Below, piece after piece: positions 1-9,784 of a stretch of 64,000 nt of DNA. Under the pieces are notes generated by a model. It saw nothing but the letters and a program-made list of their open reading frames with translations, was not told where the DNA came from and made no database searches. This DNA is from Bettongia penicillata ogilbyi. Its lineage: Eukaryota > Chordata > Mammalia > Diprotodontia > Potoroidae. A program made the translations under genes and the position numbers. Numbering within the stretch: position 1 is the stretch's first letter; every line of letters starts with the position of its first letter. The stretch spans positions 703,158 through 767,157 of the forward strand of contig JAJHZJ010000269.1 in the NCBI GenBank assembly GCA_023548195.1, written 5' to 3'.

Positions 1-262
1 ACTTGTCTTGCATCTCTCTCATTTCTCTTCCCAGTTTTTCCTCCACCTGTCTAACTTGCTTTTCAAAATCCTTTTTGAGCTCTTCCAAGGCCTCAGCCCA
101 CCCAACCTCCCCCTGGGATGTGTGGGTTACCGAGGCCCCGCCCTCCACATCTTTCCCTGATGGCAAGAATATGTCCTCATCATCAGATCCAAAAGTCGGT
201 ATCATTTGCATCTGTTCAAAAACATTCTCTATAGTCTTATTTTTCTTCCCTTTTCTAGGCAT
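1..262 (-). CDS. HAL1-like ORF1, N-terminal part, runs off the left edge
   Basis: Read on the minus strand from the ATG at 260-262, the frame is open for 87 codons to the window edge. It starts MPRKGKKNKTIENVF, has an acidic stretch (SDDEDIF near residue 26), then a charged helical part (EELKKDFEKQVRQVEEKLG near residues 60-80) that looks like the start of the ORF1 coiled coil. L1/HAL1 ORF1 proteins are RNA-binding chaperones that trimerise through this coiled coil. A broken homologue lies at 36546-37650, where no ORF2 follows, which is why I call this family HAL1-like. It could equally be the ORF1 of a complete L1 whose rest is outside the window. The absence of any stop suggests it is younger than the other copies here. 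Confidence 0.7.
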   Translation of the reverse strand, partial: MPRKGKKNKTIENVFEQMQMIPTFGSDDEDIFLPSGKDVEGGASVTHTSQGEVGWAEALEELKKDFEKQVRQVEEKLGREMREMQDK

Positions 263-1017
263 TTTCCTAGCCAGATAATTGACTTCTGAGATTGCTGTCC
301 ACCCCCGCCTGGATCTGCCCAGCTAGTGCTTGGGGTCTGGGATTCAAATGGGCTTTCCGCAGCAGGCATGGCTGCTATTCAATGTGAGCTTTAGTTCTGG
401 TGCTGGGGTGGGGCCAGGGCCGCCTCCCAGTCTCAGTTCCCTCAGGGTCTTTATGCAGAGACCTTCAGTAATGGAGTGGGGTGGCGCAGGGCTGGCTCCC
501 AGGCTCAGCTCCTTCAGGTCGTTTATGCAGAAACTTTCAGTAATGCAGATCCTGCCTGCTCGGGGAGTCCTGGGGGATGCCGCTGCTGCTTCTGCCTCCG
601 CCGCTTCCTGCCCCTGCCTCTGCCTCTGCCACTTCCTCCGGAGGGGGCCGAGCCACAGAGAAACTCCGCTCCCCTCTTGGCCAGCCCAGCCATCTCTCTC
701 CCTGACCTGTAGCTTCTGTGGGGGGAGTGACCTTCCCAGCAGCCGGAGCTTCCGTCCCTGAAGCCTGCTGGGATCAGCTTCTCTGGAACCGCAGTCAGGG
801 CAGTGCTTGGGTGGAGTCTGCTTTCTGGGGCACAATGGACCCTGGGGATGGCTCTCCAAGGCTGTCTGGAATGGAACTCTCTTCCACTGTGTTTCTGCAC
901 ACCCTGCAGTGATCCAGAACTTCTGGGGTGCTCTTCTTACATTAAATGCATGGGCTGTGGGTTCAGAGCTAGAATACAGTGAATCTTTCTACTCTGCCAT
1001 CTTGACTCCACCCCCCC
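263..1017 (-). mobile_element. HAL1-like element 1, 5' untranslated region
   Basis: On the minus strand the element begins near 1017 with a G-rich start followed by GGAGTCAAGATGGCAGAGTA, the usual form of an L1-family 5' end here. The same start occurs at 38343 in another copy. The 5' UTR is GC-richer than its surroundings. The long plus-strand frames in it (for example 330-761) are antisense to it and not genes. The right flank, from 1018, is ORF2 sequence of another L1, so this element was inserted into that L1. Confidence 0.75.
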
Positions 1018-2040
1018 CCAATTTTCAAAAATAGTCTATATAGTATTGGAATTACCTTTTCTGTAAAAGTTTGATAGAAGTAACTTGTGAATCCATCTGG
1101 TCGTGGAGATTTTTTCCTAGGGTGTTCATTGATGACTTGTTCAATTTCTTTTTCTGAGATGGCATTGTTTAAGAGTTTGACTTCCTTTTCTGTTAATCTG
1201 GGGAATTTTTATTTTTTAAAATTTTCATCTATCTCATTTAGATTATCGAACTTGTAGGCATAAAGTGGGGTTAAGTAATTTCTAATTATTGTTTTAATTT
1301 CCTCCTCATTGGAGATGAGTTCACCCCTTTCATTTTTAATACTAGTCATTTGATATTCTTCTTTCTTTTTTTAATCAAATTGATGAAATGTTTATCAATT
1401 TTATTAGTTTTTTTTTTTTTGTAAAACCAACTATTGGTTTTATTTATTGATTCAATAGTTTTCTTAATTTCAATTTTATTAATCTCTCCTTTGGTTTTCA
1501 GTATTTCTAATTTGGTATTTTCTTGGGGATTTTCAAGGTTGAGGTCCCCCACTAGTATAGTTTTGCTGTCAATTTCTTCCTTCAGCTCCCCCAAACTCTC
1601 CTCTAAGAATCTGGATGCTATACCACTTGGAGCATTCATGTTTAGTAATGATATTGCTTCATTGTCTATGGTGCCTTTTAGCAGGATATAGTTTCCATCC
1701 CTATCCCTTTTGATTAGATCTATTTCTGTTTTTGCTTTGTCTGAGATTAGGATTGCTACTCCTGCCTTTCTTACATCAGCTGAAGCACAAAATATTCTGC
1801 TCCATCCTTTGACCTTTATCCTATGTGTATCCCCCCGTTTCAAATGCATTTCTTGTAAGCAGCATATTGTTGGATTATGGCTTTTAATCCATTCTGCTAT
1901 CCGTCTCCGTTTTATGGGAGAATTCATTCCATTCACATTCACAGTTATGATTACAATCTGTGTATTTCCCTCCACCTTCTTTCCCACCACTTTGGCTTTT
2001 AGCTCTGCTGTCTCCCTTCCCCTCCTCAATAGTATTCACT
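1018..2040 (-). pseudogene. L1 copy B ORF2 fragment: endonuclease domain and start of RT
   Basis: The minus frame 2029-1346 begins MRRGRETAELKAKVVG and continues into the apurinic-endonuclease domain. Visible hallmarks are NVNGMNSP (metal-binding Asn region), CCLQEMHL (catalytic Glu region) and ILVGDLN (the conserved Asp/Asn pair). ORF2 nicks the target and reverse-transcribes L1 RNA. After about 200 codons the frame is lost near 1350-1420, at a T-rich tract. The segment 1020-1340 still matches the connector and the RT start in other frames. The copy is dead: broken, and cut at 1018 by another insertion. Confidence 0.8.
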
Positions 2041-2554
2041 TTTCACCACCTCCTCCTGCCATCTTCCCCTCCTTCTTTTAGCCCCCCTCCCTTTTACTCC
2101 CCTTTACTCTTATTGCTTTTTCCCTCCCTTTTAGCCTCCCTCCCCTTTCTCCCCCCTTCCTCTCCTACTGCTTATAGAGCTAGCTGCGTTATCTACTTAA
2201 GTTTATTTTTCTTTCCTTTAAACAAATCCGATGAGAGTACCTCTCACACAATGTTCATCTCCCTCCCCTCTTTCCCTCTACCATGATTTTGTACTTCTTC
2301 TTGTGATGTAATTTGCCATTTTCTGCTTCCTCCTTTTCACACCTCCTATTACAATCCCTTCTCATACTTAAATCATATTTTTTGTCATGATATCATTTAC
2401 ATTATACCCGTTCCCTCTATGCATATCCCTTTTATATTTCTTAATAGCCGCACAGATCTGAAGATTAACAGGTATCATCTGTCCCCGTAGGGAGGTAAAC
2501 AATTTTTCCTAACTGAGTAACAAGTTGTTTCTCCACCCGCCCCTGTTTACCTTT
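2041..2554 (-). mobile_element. L1 copy B inter-ORF spacer (pyrimidine-rich on the plus strand)
   Basis: This is the non-coding stretch between ORF1 and ORF2 of the minus-strand L1. It is rich in CCTCC and TTTTCC runs on the plus strand. The equivalent spacer is at 45800-46290 in the plus-strand copy, where the same order of motifs can be followed. The plus-strand frame 1960-2286 is a shadow of it. Confidence 0.6.
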
Positions 2555-3638
2555 TTATGATTCTCTTGAGACCTGAGTTTGAAGATTGAATTGTCTGTTA
2601 AGTTCTGGCGTTTTGGTCAGGAAGCTCTGGAAATCCCTTACTTCGTTGAATGACTTTCTCCTTACCTGAAATGTTATGCTGAACTTTGCTGGGTAGTTGA
2701 TCCTTGGTGGTAGTCCCAACTCCTTTGCCTTGCAGAATATTGGGTTCCAATTCTTTCGATCTTTTAATGTAGAAGCTGCAAGGTCCTGTGTAATCCTGAC
2801 TGTAGCTGCTTGATATTTAAATTGTTTCTTTCTGGCTGCTTGTAATATTTTTTCCTTCACTTGATAGCTCTGGAATTTGGCAACTATATTTCTTGGGGTT
2901 TTGAGTTTGGGATCCTTTTCAGGAGGGGAACGGTGGATTCTTTTGATGACTATTTTGCCCTCTGAATCTAGTAATTCTAGGCAGTTTTCCTTGATGATTT
3001 CCTGGAAGATATTGTCCAGGCTCTTTTCTCTATCAGGGGTTTCTGGCAGGCCAATAATTCGTAAGTTTCCTCTTCTGGATCTATTTCCCAGGTCAGTTGT
3101 TTTTCCAATGAGATATTTTAAGTTTTCTTCTATCTTTTCATTCTTCAGATTTTGTTTGACTGATTCTTGCTGTCTCATTGAGTCATTAGTTTCTACTTGT
3201 CCAATTCTAATCTTTATCAAATTGTTTTCTTCCAATAACTTTTGCATCCCCTTTTCCATCTGCCCAATTTTTCCTTTTAAGAAGCTATTTTCTCCAGTTA
3301 AATTTTGTACTTCCTTTTCCATTTGCCTTTTAGGAAGTTATTTTCTCCAGTTAATTTTTGAACTTCTTTTTCCATTTGTTTAATTTTCCTTTTCAAAGAG
3401 ATGTTCTCATCAGTGAATTCTTTCTTAATAATTTTAAGATCATTGGCCAGTTTATCTTCCATTTCCTCCTTCAACTGTTCCAGAAGAGCTACTTGTGTTT
3501 GCGAGCAGTTCATAGTCCATTCTGAAGTTTCAGATGGAAGTACAGTCTCAGCTCTGACCTCTTTGGTGTTTGTGTTTTGGTCCTTATCCCTTTAGAAAGA
3601 TTCTATGGTTCTTTTGGTCCTCTGCTTTTTCCTGTTCA
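2555..3638 (-). pseudogene. L1 copy B ORF1 (broken)
   Basis: The minus-strand reading starts at an ATG near 3638 (MNRKKQRTKRTIESF, then a stop). It continues as a long coiled coil (3513-3298: EENISLKRKIKQMEKEVQKL type heptads) and as the RNA-binding half (3322-2555), with the L1 ORF1 signature RRGNLRIIGLPETPD and the C-terminal LGLPPRINYPAKFSITFQ. A short deletion near 3320-3330 moves the coiled coil and the RNA-binding half into different frames. The protein would be about 340 residues, normal for L1 ORF1. It cannot be made intact. Confidence 0.8.
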
Positions 3639-4606
3639 TGATGTTGATTGAGTGTTGTGGCTTCTAGTTCTTTCAGTCAGAAGATAGAGAACTTTTTGCT
3701 GAGCTGATGCGTGAAAATGCTAAAAGCAGGTTTTTGTTTGTTGTTTCCCTGATCAGCCCTGGGTTTAGCTTGTTAAGTGTGGGGGAAGAGTGGTCTGGTC
3801 ACAGGAGATCTCCCCAGCTGAACTGAGGCTAAGGCAAGCTCAGGGGCTGGTAATCCCAGCTGCCCTATTGTCTTTCTGATTCCCCTGGACAGCTGAGGCA
3901 CACCTAGATGCTAATGCCTGTTCCCACCCCTCCTGGGGCTTCTCTCCTGGCACTGAGGCTTTCCTGGGCTCTAGTGAGAGTTTTCTCTGCCCTGGTTCCT
4001 CTGTCCTTCCACTTTGCCTCTGCCACCATAGTAGGAATCCCCCTTAGCTATTTTCCTCACCTCAGATGTTATGAGACTATTGGTCTTCTTCTGCTGTTTC
4101 TACTGATCTGGGATTTTTCTGGGGAAATATTTTATGGTTCTTTCATGGTTATCAAGTGGGGAGGAGAGAGCATTTACTGATCACTCCGCCATCCTGGCTT
4201 CCGGAAGTTCAAGTAGGTGACTTACCAAAGTTTGCTCTTTGGGCTGAAGGTCTCAGGAGCTGCTGCGCTGATATCTGTCGCTGGGCTGCTCTCACTGACT
4301 TGGTCAGCTTGTCTCCCGCCCTTGGTGCCAATCCTCTGGTTCCGCCCACCACTCAGGTTTCTCAGGTCTCTTCTGCTCTGCTGCGCTGGCCACGCTGTGT
4401 TGTGCGCTGTGGGCTCACCCCCGCGGATCAGATCCTTCCGTGGACCTTCCAGTCCAACCTGAGCTCCAAATCCGTCACAATCTGTGTCGCACTGGATTCC
4501 GCACCTCCAAGATTTGGTCAGATTCTCCTTTCAGAGGTACCTGGATGAGTTTGTCCGAGAGCTTAGGTGAATCGTTGCTCTCACTGTGCCATCTTGGCTC
4601 CGCCCC
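3639..4606 (-). mobile_element. L1 copy B 5' UTR with internal promoter region
   Basis: About 970 bp of GC-richer sequence precedes ORF1 on the minus strand. In L1 elements this part holds the internal RNA polymerase II promoter. It aligns by eye with 43839-44808, including GGACAAACTC and TCCTCCAACCCAGGA-like motifs. No intact promoter elements were called beyond the conserved 5' start. Plus-strand frames here (3908-4721) are antisense shadows. Confidence 0.6.
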
Positions 4607-5675
4607 CTATAATCATATTTTAAACCTGGTTATAGGAACTTCCCGTTTTTTCGGTGCTACGGGACTACTAAGTGACTGTTTTTCTGAGTCTAACTCCAGG
4701 TATGGGAAGCAAGAAAGGTGATCTGAGCCTCCATTACATGATGCCAGTATGATCATGAGATGCTTGTAAGAACTGTGTAGGTGGTTTCAGGGGAAGAGTG
4801 GGAGAGCAGCTGTTCAGCATGGACTGAGGTGGGATTCTCTGGACTCAATTTCCCCACTGAAACATGGCAGAATTTAAGCCTGACTGAATGCAAGTGGATA
4901 ATCTACTTCTGTCTGGAATAGACATGAAGTTGTGGAGATATTGTTTCCCTGCAATGACCCTACTCTTGGTGGAAATTTCCTGTAGTCAAAAGGTTTGTAA
5001 GTTTAATACCAATTATAGGTTATGGGTAGAGGAACATCGAAGGCTGTCTAAAATTAAGCTATTAGGCATAGGACTCTGGATCAACAACATTAAGTTAGGG
5101 TCCTTTTATTCTTAGTAATTCTGTGGAGACAGATGAAGAAATTGTGAAGTTAGCAACATAAATATTATTTGTGTCTCAGTTGGCTTATGTTTGAAAAAAA
5201 ATTCTTTGGTGATCCATATTGTAAATGCTTTAAAAAGATGTGTCACCTAACCAAAAGTTTGAATTGCTTTATCTGTTATAAACTGTGTTTAAAAAAAGTC
5301 AGAGTTCAACAGCAACCCAATTTGGAAAAAGCTGGTGATTTCATCTTTCATTTTATAAATATGTGGATTTTTCAAATGATTTGCTGTAATTTTCTATCTA
5401 GTTTCTAAACCACTTTGATTTCCTCATGGTTTACCTTTCTTGGGATTATTAATCAGACCATTTCTACAGACATAGAGGAAAAGATCTCTTCAGTGTGTAA
5501 TTGCCTCATTGATGATATTTTTAATACCATAAAAATGTTAAGGAATTAAGTCTCTCACTATCCACATCCAAATATATTTTAGGACAAAGGTATCTTTTTT
5601 TCTTTTATACTGTACTAAGTAATAAAAAACAAAACAGAAAAATTATGGATTTAAAAGTAAATAGTGGCAAAAGAG
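4607..5675. other. Unrecognised AT-rich DNA
   Basis: I see no gene, repeat family or RNA here. Short open frames (for example 4888-5115 and 5169-5408, 75-79 codons) show no motif and have no splice or promoter context. It may be old unique sequence or a repeat I do not know. Confidence 0.4.
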
Positions 5676-5679
5676 TAAT

Positions 5680-5800
5680 ATTCCTTGAGTTTGAATTTAG
5701 TTCTGTTGTTTACCAGCTATGTCATTTTTGGCAATTGACTTCTTTGCATCTCAGTGTCCTCACATGTAAAACGAATGTTTTGGACTAGATCAGCAATTCT
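5680..5800 (+). repeat. MIR/CORE-SINE fragment
   Basis: The stretch has the central order of mammalian MIR-type SINEs: TTTGAATTTAG, then a degraded 'gtgacctTGGGCAAgt' equivalent (TTTTTGGCAATTGAC), then CTTTGCATCTCAGTGTCCTC and ACATGTAAAACGAATG. It is a decayed copy. Confidence 0.55.
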
Positions 5801-5849
5801 TGGTGCATAAGAACTGCTTTTTTCATATTTGGATTTGAAATTCTTCTCT

Positions 5850-6005
5850 ACATCATCTCCAGTTTACCCTGTCAATAGTATGTTTGTGCTCAGTTGCTTG
5901 CTTATGGTCTCCCCCATTAAAACTGTTCCTCTTTCTTTTGATTTTCTTTGTATCCCTAGTGCTTACCACAGTACTCTTTTTAACCACAAGTTGAATATCA
6001 TTGGT
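5850..6005 (+). repeat. L2/CORE-SINE 3' tail fragment
   Basis: It shows the usual tail wording of these families: CCCATTAAAACTGTTCCTC, then TTTGTATCCCTAGTGCTTAC, then CACAGTAC. Short matching tails occur at 7555, 14470, 43305 and 61340. The 5' part is not recognisable. Between 6006 and 6370 nothing was recognised. Confidence 0.5.
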
Positions 6006-6369
6006 TTCTTTATGGTTTAAAAACATCATTATGAGAAAGGGTCCATAGGGTTAACTTGTCAAACCAAGATATTCATGATGTCAAAAAAAGACAAAACCCT
6101 TAAAAATAGATAATTTTAAAGATACTATTGTTGCTAGATTTCATAAGGCCTGTGAGAGTGTGAAGGACAAACTAATAAAAAACTAAGAAACTTACAATTA
6201 CTGGATTTCACTGTTTCCTGGTCCTTAATGAGGGTAGCAGAAGGGAATCCATTGAGTTAAATATAATTGCCTGAAAATTTTAAAATACATCAATCATTTT
6301 CTCTACATAGACTTCATAATAGAATTGTGGTCAAGAAGAATTTGTTCATGGGGCAAAGTGTATTTACTG

Positions 6370-6620
6370 CTGCAGTTGGAATAAGGAAGATTTGACTCAG
6401 TCACTGAAACATGCTAGACATATAATGATGGTCAAATCAGTTAACCTTTCCTAGATTCACTTTCTCATCTGAAAATTATATATATATATACACATACATA
6501 CATATGTGCATATATACATATATATGTATGTATGTAATAACACAATTGTTACAAATGTCAAATGAGACAATCTATATAAAGTGTTTTTCAAACTGTAAAC
6601 ACTAGTTTAATATCAGTTTT
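6370..6620 (+). repeat. MIR/CORE-SINE with an internal AT/ATAC microsatellite
   Basis: The left half reads as a decayed SINE (GGTCAAATCAGTTAACCTTTCC, then CACTTTCTCATCTGAAAAT). The right half continues with AATGAGACAATCTATATAAAG. Between them, at about 6478-6535, is an AT/ATAC/ATGT simple repeat that appears to have grown inside the SINE. From 6620 to 7115 nothing was recognised. Confidence 0.5.
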
Positions 6621-7117
6621 CAATATTGTATGCACCCTAATGATACAGTTGATAATATATTTAGCCCTTGCTTTGTTGAGCTTACAAAATGTTTCACAGA
6701 GATTTGTGTATCAACCCCCTATAAAATCTGAGGACAAAGGGCTAAATAGTAACTCAGTGAATAAATTTCTAAAGCACACTGACATTTTATTGTTCAGATA
6801 GTTTCTGATGACATAGCTAAAAAGAACTGAAATTAAATGAATGCAGAATTAAGAAGTCCTTTTGATTCACTTATTTTCACATGGGATTTTTCAAGAAAGC
6901 CTTCGATGAAAGCTTGAAGAGTGAATATGTGTAATTATTCTCTAAGTATTTGTAGTAAAGAAGTTTCACATTGTTAGTAAAAGGAATAATCATCTATTTT
7001 TTGTAACTGATATAAAAAATGTAGTATGAAGTCCTACTGAGATAGCCCAGCCCACTTGAGTGTTTTTATGAGTAGCATTTCCTTTTGTAGGGAGAGCCAA
7101 CGAATTCCATAGGAAAG

Positions 7118-7300
7118 ATGCTTAAATTTAGAATCATAGAATCTCTGAGCTTGAGGGAAAATTAGAGAACATCAAGCATTCCCTTTTTATTTTTAAGTAA
7201 GGTTTAGGAAGGGAAAATGACTTCCTAAGGTCATGTAGGAAATCAGGAATACTACAAACTAGGATTCAGGTCTTCAGGCTTCTACTTCAGCCCCATGGCT
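7118..7300 (-). repeat. MIR-like SINE, minus orientation
   Basis: It starts TTAGAATCATAGAATCTCTGAG and continues with AGGAAGGGAAAATGACTTCC and TAAGGTCATGTAGGAAATCAG. This is the reverse order of the SINE core seen in plus copies. A similar decayed copy is at 42320-42460. From 7300 to 7555 nothing was recognised. Confidence 0.5.
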
Positions 7301-7554
7301 CATGCTACCATATTCATTCCTCTACAACTTTAAATTGCTGACTCATCTTCATAGGATTTTTGAGATATTGTCAATGTTAATGGCATTGTCTCCCCAGAAG
7401 CTCATGCCATTTCTGAAATATTTCTCAAAGTGGAAGTTCTCTATACCCCTATGTGGTCTCCCTTTGGTTATTAGTTCCTCTCAGAACTTATATTTTAATG
7501 AATAGGTCCAAGAAAATCATATCTCCATTCTTTTCCAGACTGGGCTACTGACTT

Positions 7555-7735
7555 ATCTCCATAAGATTTTCTCTACCACATAGCTCAATGTGGTAGCTTC
7601 ACCACTGCCTTTCTTTGTTAGCTCCTTTTTGTGTACTGTCTTTCCGATTCAAACGCAATCTCATTTTCTTTCTTATGTCTCTATCCCAACAGCTTAAGAA
7701 ATGCCCATTCATTTTACTTCCTTTATCAAAAATAA
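7555..7735 (+). repeat. L2/CORE-SINE 3' tail fragment
   Basis: Decayed tail wording is visible (GTGTACTGTCTTTCCGATTC, then ATGTCTCTATCCCAACAGC). Support is weak and based only on the order of short motifs shared with the tails at 5850 and 61340. Confidence 0.35.
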
Positions 7736-7789
7736 AAATAATGCCTTCAAGATTCAATGGCTCATAAGAAAAGGTTAAATATATTTTGG

Positions 7790-8040
7790 GAACTCTAGGT
7801 AGCCTAGTGGATAGGGCACAAAGTCAGGAAGACTTGAATTAAATTTCCACAGTCCAAAACTTATTAGATATATGACCCCAAGAAAGTTATTTAACCTGAA
7901 TTTATCTCAGCTTCCTGATCTATGAAATGGGGATAAAGATAGCACATTTATCATGAGCATAAAATGAAGTAATATCTGTAAAGCACTGAGCTTGGTGCCT
8001 GGGAAATTGTGGGAAGTATACTAACGATCTCCATCACTAT
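7790..8040 (+). repeat. tRNA-headed marsupial CORE-SINE
   Basis: This is a fairly complete SINE. It has a tRNA-like head (GGTAGCCTAGTGGATAGGGC, a B-box-like part with GAATTAAATTTCCAC), the core (AAGAAAGTTATTTAACCTG, CTATGAAATGGGGATAA) and a tail (TGTAAAGCACTGAGCTTGG). It runs into an ATT-rich tail that feeds directly into the compound trinucleotide repeat at 8039. Such SINEs are copied by L1 or L2 enzymes. Confidence 0.7.
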
Positions 8041-8060
8041 CATTATTATTATTATTCCAT

Positions 8061-8154
<94 letters not shown>

Positions 8155-8172
8155 AATACTACTACTACTATT
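8039..8172. repeat. Compound trinucleotide repeat ATT-ACT-GCT-ACT-ATT
   Basis: About 130 bp of pure triplets: five ATT units, a run of about 17 ACT units, 14 uninterrupted CTG units (8111-8154), then ACT and ATT again. The minus strand reads as a poly-serine frame, but it has no gene context. The CTG/CAG class is known for length instability. It sits at the 3' tail of a SINE. Confidence 0.95.
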
Positions 8173-8184
8173 ATTTAGATAAGT

Positions 8185-8364
8185 CTTGAGGTCCATGCAT
8201 ACTCTTCAATCTAGCAATATCATTACTATGCTTGCATCCGAAAGAGATCAATGAAAAAGAAAAATAACAGCTATGAAGAAAATATATTTACAGCAGCCTT
8301 TTTTGTACTGGCAAATAATGGAGAATTATGGATATCCCATCAATAGGGATTATGTTATTGCACA
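8185..8364 (+). mobile_element. Old L1 3' fragment (end of ORF2)
   Basis: Word order matches the end of L1 ORF2 as seen at 49840-49990: CAATCTAGCAATATCATTAC, AAGAGATCAATGAAAA, TATTTACAGCAGCC, then GGCAAATAATGGAGAATTATGG and CCCATCAATAGGG. It is decayed and 5'-truncated. It is directly followed by an ORF2 start, so two L1 pieces abut at about 8365. Confidence 0.55.
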
Positions 8365-9784
8365 TGATACTAAAACTCTATTGTGGAGGGGAAGGGAGAA
8401 GGGAGAACTAAAAGCACAGACAAGGGGAAAGAAAATGGATGGAAAGACAGAGATAGTAATCCTAACTGTGAATGTGAATGGAATGAACTCTCCAACAAAA
8501 CGGGGATGCATAGCAGAACGGATTAAAAACCATAATTCAACAATATGGTGTTTACAAAAAACACGTTTCAAATGGGGGGATACACACAGGGTACAGGTAA
8601 AAGGGCGGAGCAGAATATATTGTGCTTCACCTGATGTAAAAAAAAAAAAAAAAGCAGGGACAGCAATCCCGATCTTAGACAAAGGAAAAGCAGAAATATA
8701 TCTCATCTAAAGAGATAAGGAAGGAAACTATATCCTGCTAAAAGGCACCATAGACACTGAAGTGATATCATCACTAAACATATATGCTCCAAGTGGTATA
8801 ATATATAACTTTTTAGAGAAGTTAGGAGAGGTAGAGGAAGAAATAGACAGCAAAACTATACTAGTGGGAGACCTCAACCTTCCCGTCTCTGAACTTCATA
8901 AATCTAACCTCAACATAAGCAGGAAAGAAATTAAAGAGGAGGATAAAACTCTTTATAAGGTAGAAATGATAGTTCTATGGAGAAAACTGAATGAGAATAG
9001 AAAGGAATAATTTTTTTTTTCTCAACAGTACATGGCAAATACACAACAATTAAACGTGTAGTAAGGTATAAAAATGTCACAATCCAGTGTAGAAAGGCAG
9101 AGATAGTCAATGCATCCTTCTCACAACATAATTCAATAAGATTATATGTAATAAAAGGCCATGGAAAGATAGACCAAAAATTAATTTTAAACTAAGTAAT
9201 CAAATCTTAAAGAATGAGTAGGTTAAGCAACAAATCATCGAAACAATCAACAACGTCGTTCAAGAGAATGACAATAATGAAATCACGTGCCATATCTTAT
9301 GGGATACTGCAAAAGCAGTTCTTAGGGGAGTTTTATAGAGTTTACTGCCTACATGAATAAAATAGAGAAAGAGGAGATCAATGAATTGGGTATGAAGCTG
9401 GAAAAAACTAGAAAAAGAACAAATGTAAAATCCCCAAGTAAATAACAAATTAGAAATGTTAAAAATGAAAGGAGAGATTAATAAAATTGAAATTAAGAAA
9501 ACTATTGAACTATTAAATAAAACTAATTGTTGGTTTTGTGAAAAAAAAGCAATAAAATTGATAAAATTTGGTCAATTTGATTAAAAAAATAAAGTCGTAA
9601 AGCAAATAACTAATATCAAAAATGAAAGAGGTGAACACACTTCCAATGAAGATGAAGTAATAATTAGAATGTCTTTGCCCAACTTTATGCCCATAAATTC
9701 GATAATCTAAATGAGATGGATGAGTCTTTTTAAAAATACAAATCGCTCCGATTGATAAAAGAAGAGGTTGAATATTTAAATAAC
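8365..9784 (+). pseudogene. L1 ORF2 segment in plus orientation: endonuclease to RT start (copy D)
   Basis: Begins at the ORF2 leader (GGGAGAACTAAAAGCACAGAC) and covers the endonuclease domain. The frames 8273-8710 and 8762-9010 show NVNGMNSPTKRG, WCLQKTRFKWGDTHRVQ and ILVGDLN. It then runs through the connector to a reading like EEVEYLNNF at 9770-9784, where it stops abruptly. A poly-A run at 8638-8653 and several stops break the frame. The next base belongs to a minus-strand L1 (9785 on). This segment covers the part of ORF2 that the neighbouring minus copy lacks. Confidence 0.8.

Larger units (their letters stand above)
1018..4606 (-). mobile_element. LINE-1 copy B, 5' two-fifths, interrupted by HAL1-like element 1
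   Basis: This is a minus-strand L1 with its 5' end near 4606 (GGGGGCGGAGCCAAGATGGC on the minus strand). In order it has a 5' UTR (about 3639-4606), ORF1 (2555-3638), an inter-ORF spacer (about 2040-2554) and the start of ORF2 up to the early reverse-transcriptase region at 1018. The rest of ORF2 and the 3' end must lie left of the window, beyond the inserted HAL1-like element. The 5' end matches the plus-strand copy at 43839, so the two belong to one subfamily. Confidence 0.85.

Noticed and set aside
330..912. Long plus and minus frames in GC-rich DNA
   Set aside because: They lie in the 5' UTR of a minus-strand HAL1-like element and have no homologous frame in the other copy at 37660-38343.
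1960..2286. 108-codon proline/serine-rich frame
   Set aside because: Antisense to the purine-rich inter-ORF spacer of L1 copy B; it is compositional.
8039..8172. CRISPR-like array
   Set aside because: The regular units are 3-bp microsatellite, with no spacers and a vertebrate context.
7951..8196. Poly-serine protein on the minus strand
   Set aside because: Produced by the ACT/GCT triplet repeat; there is no gene context.
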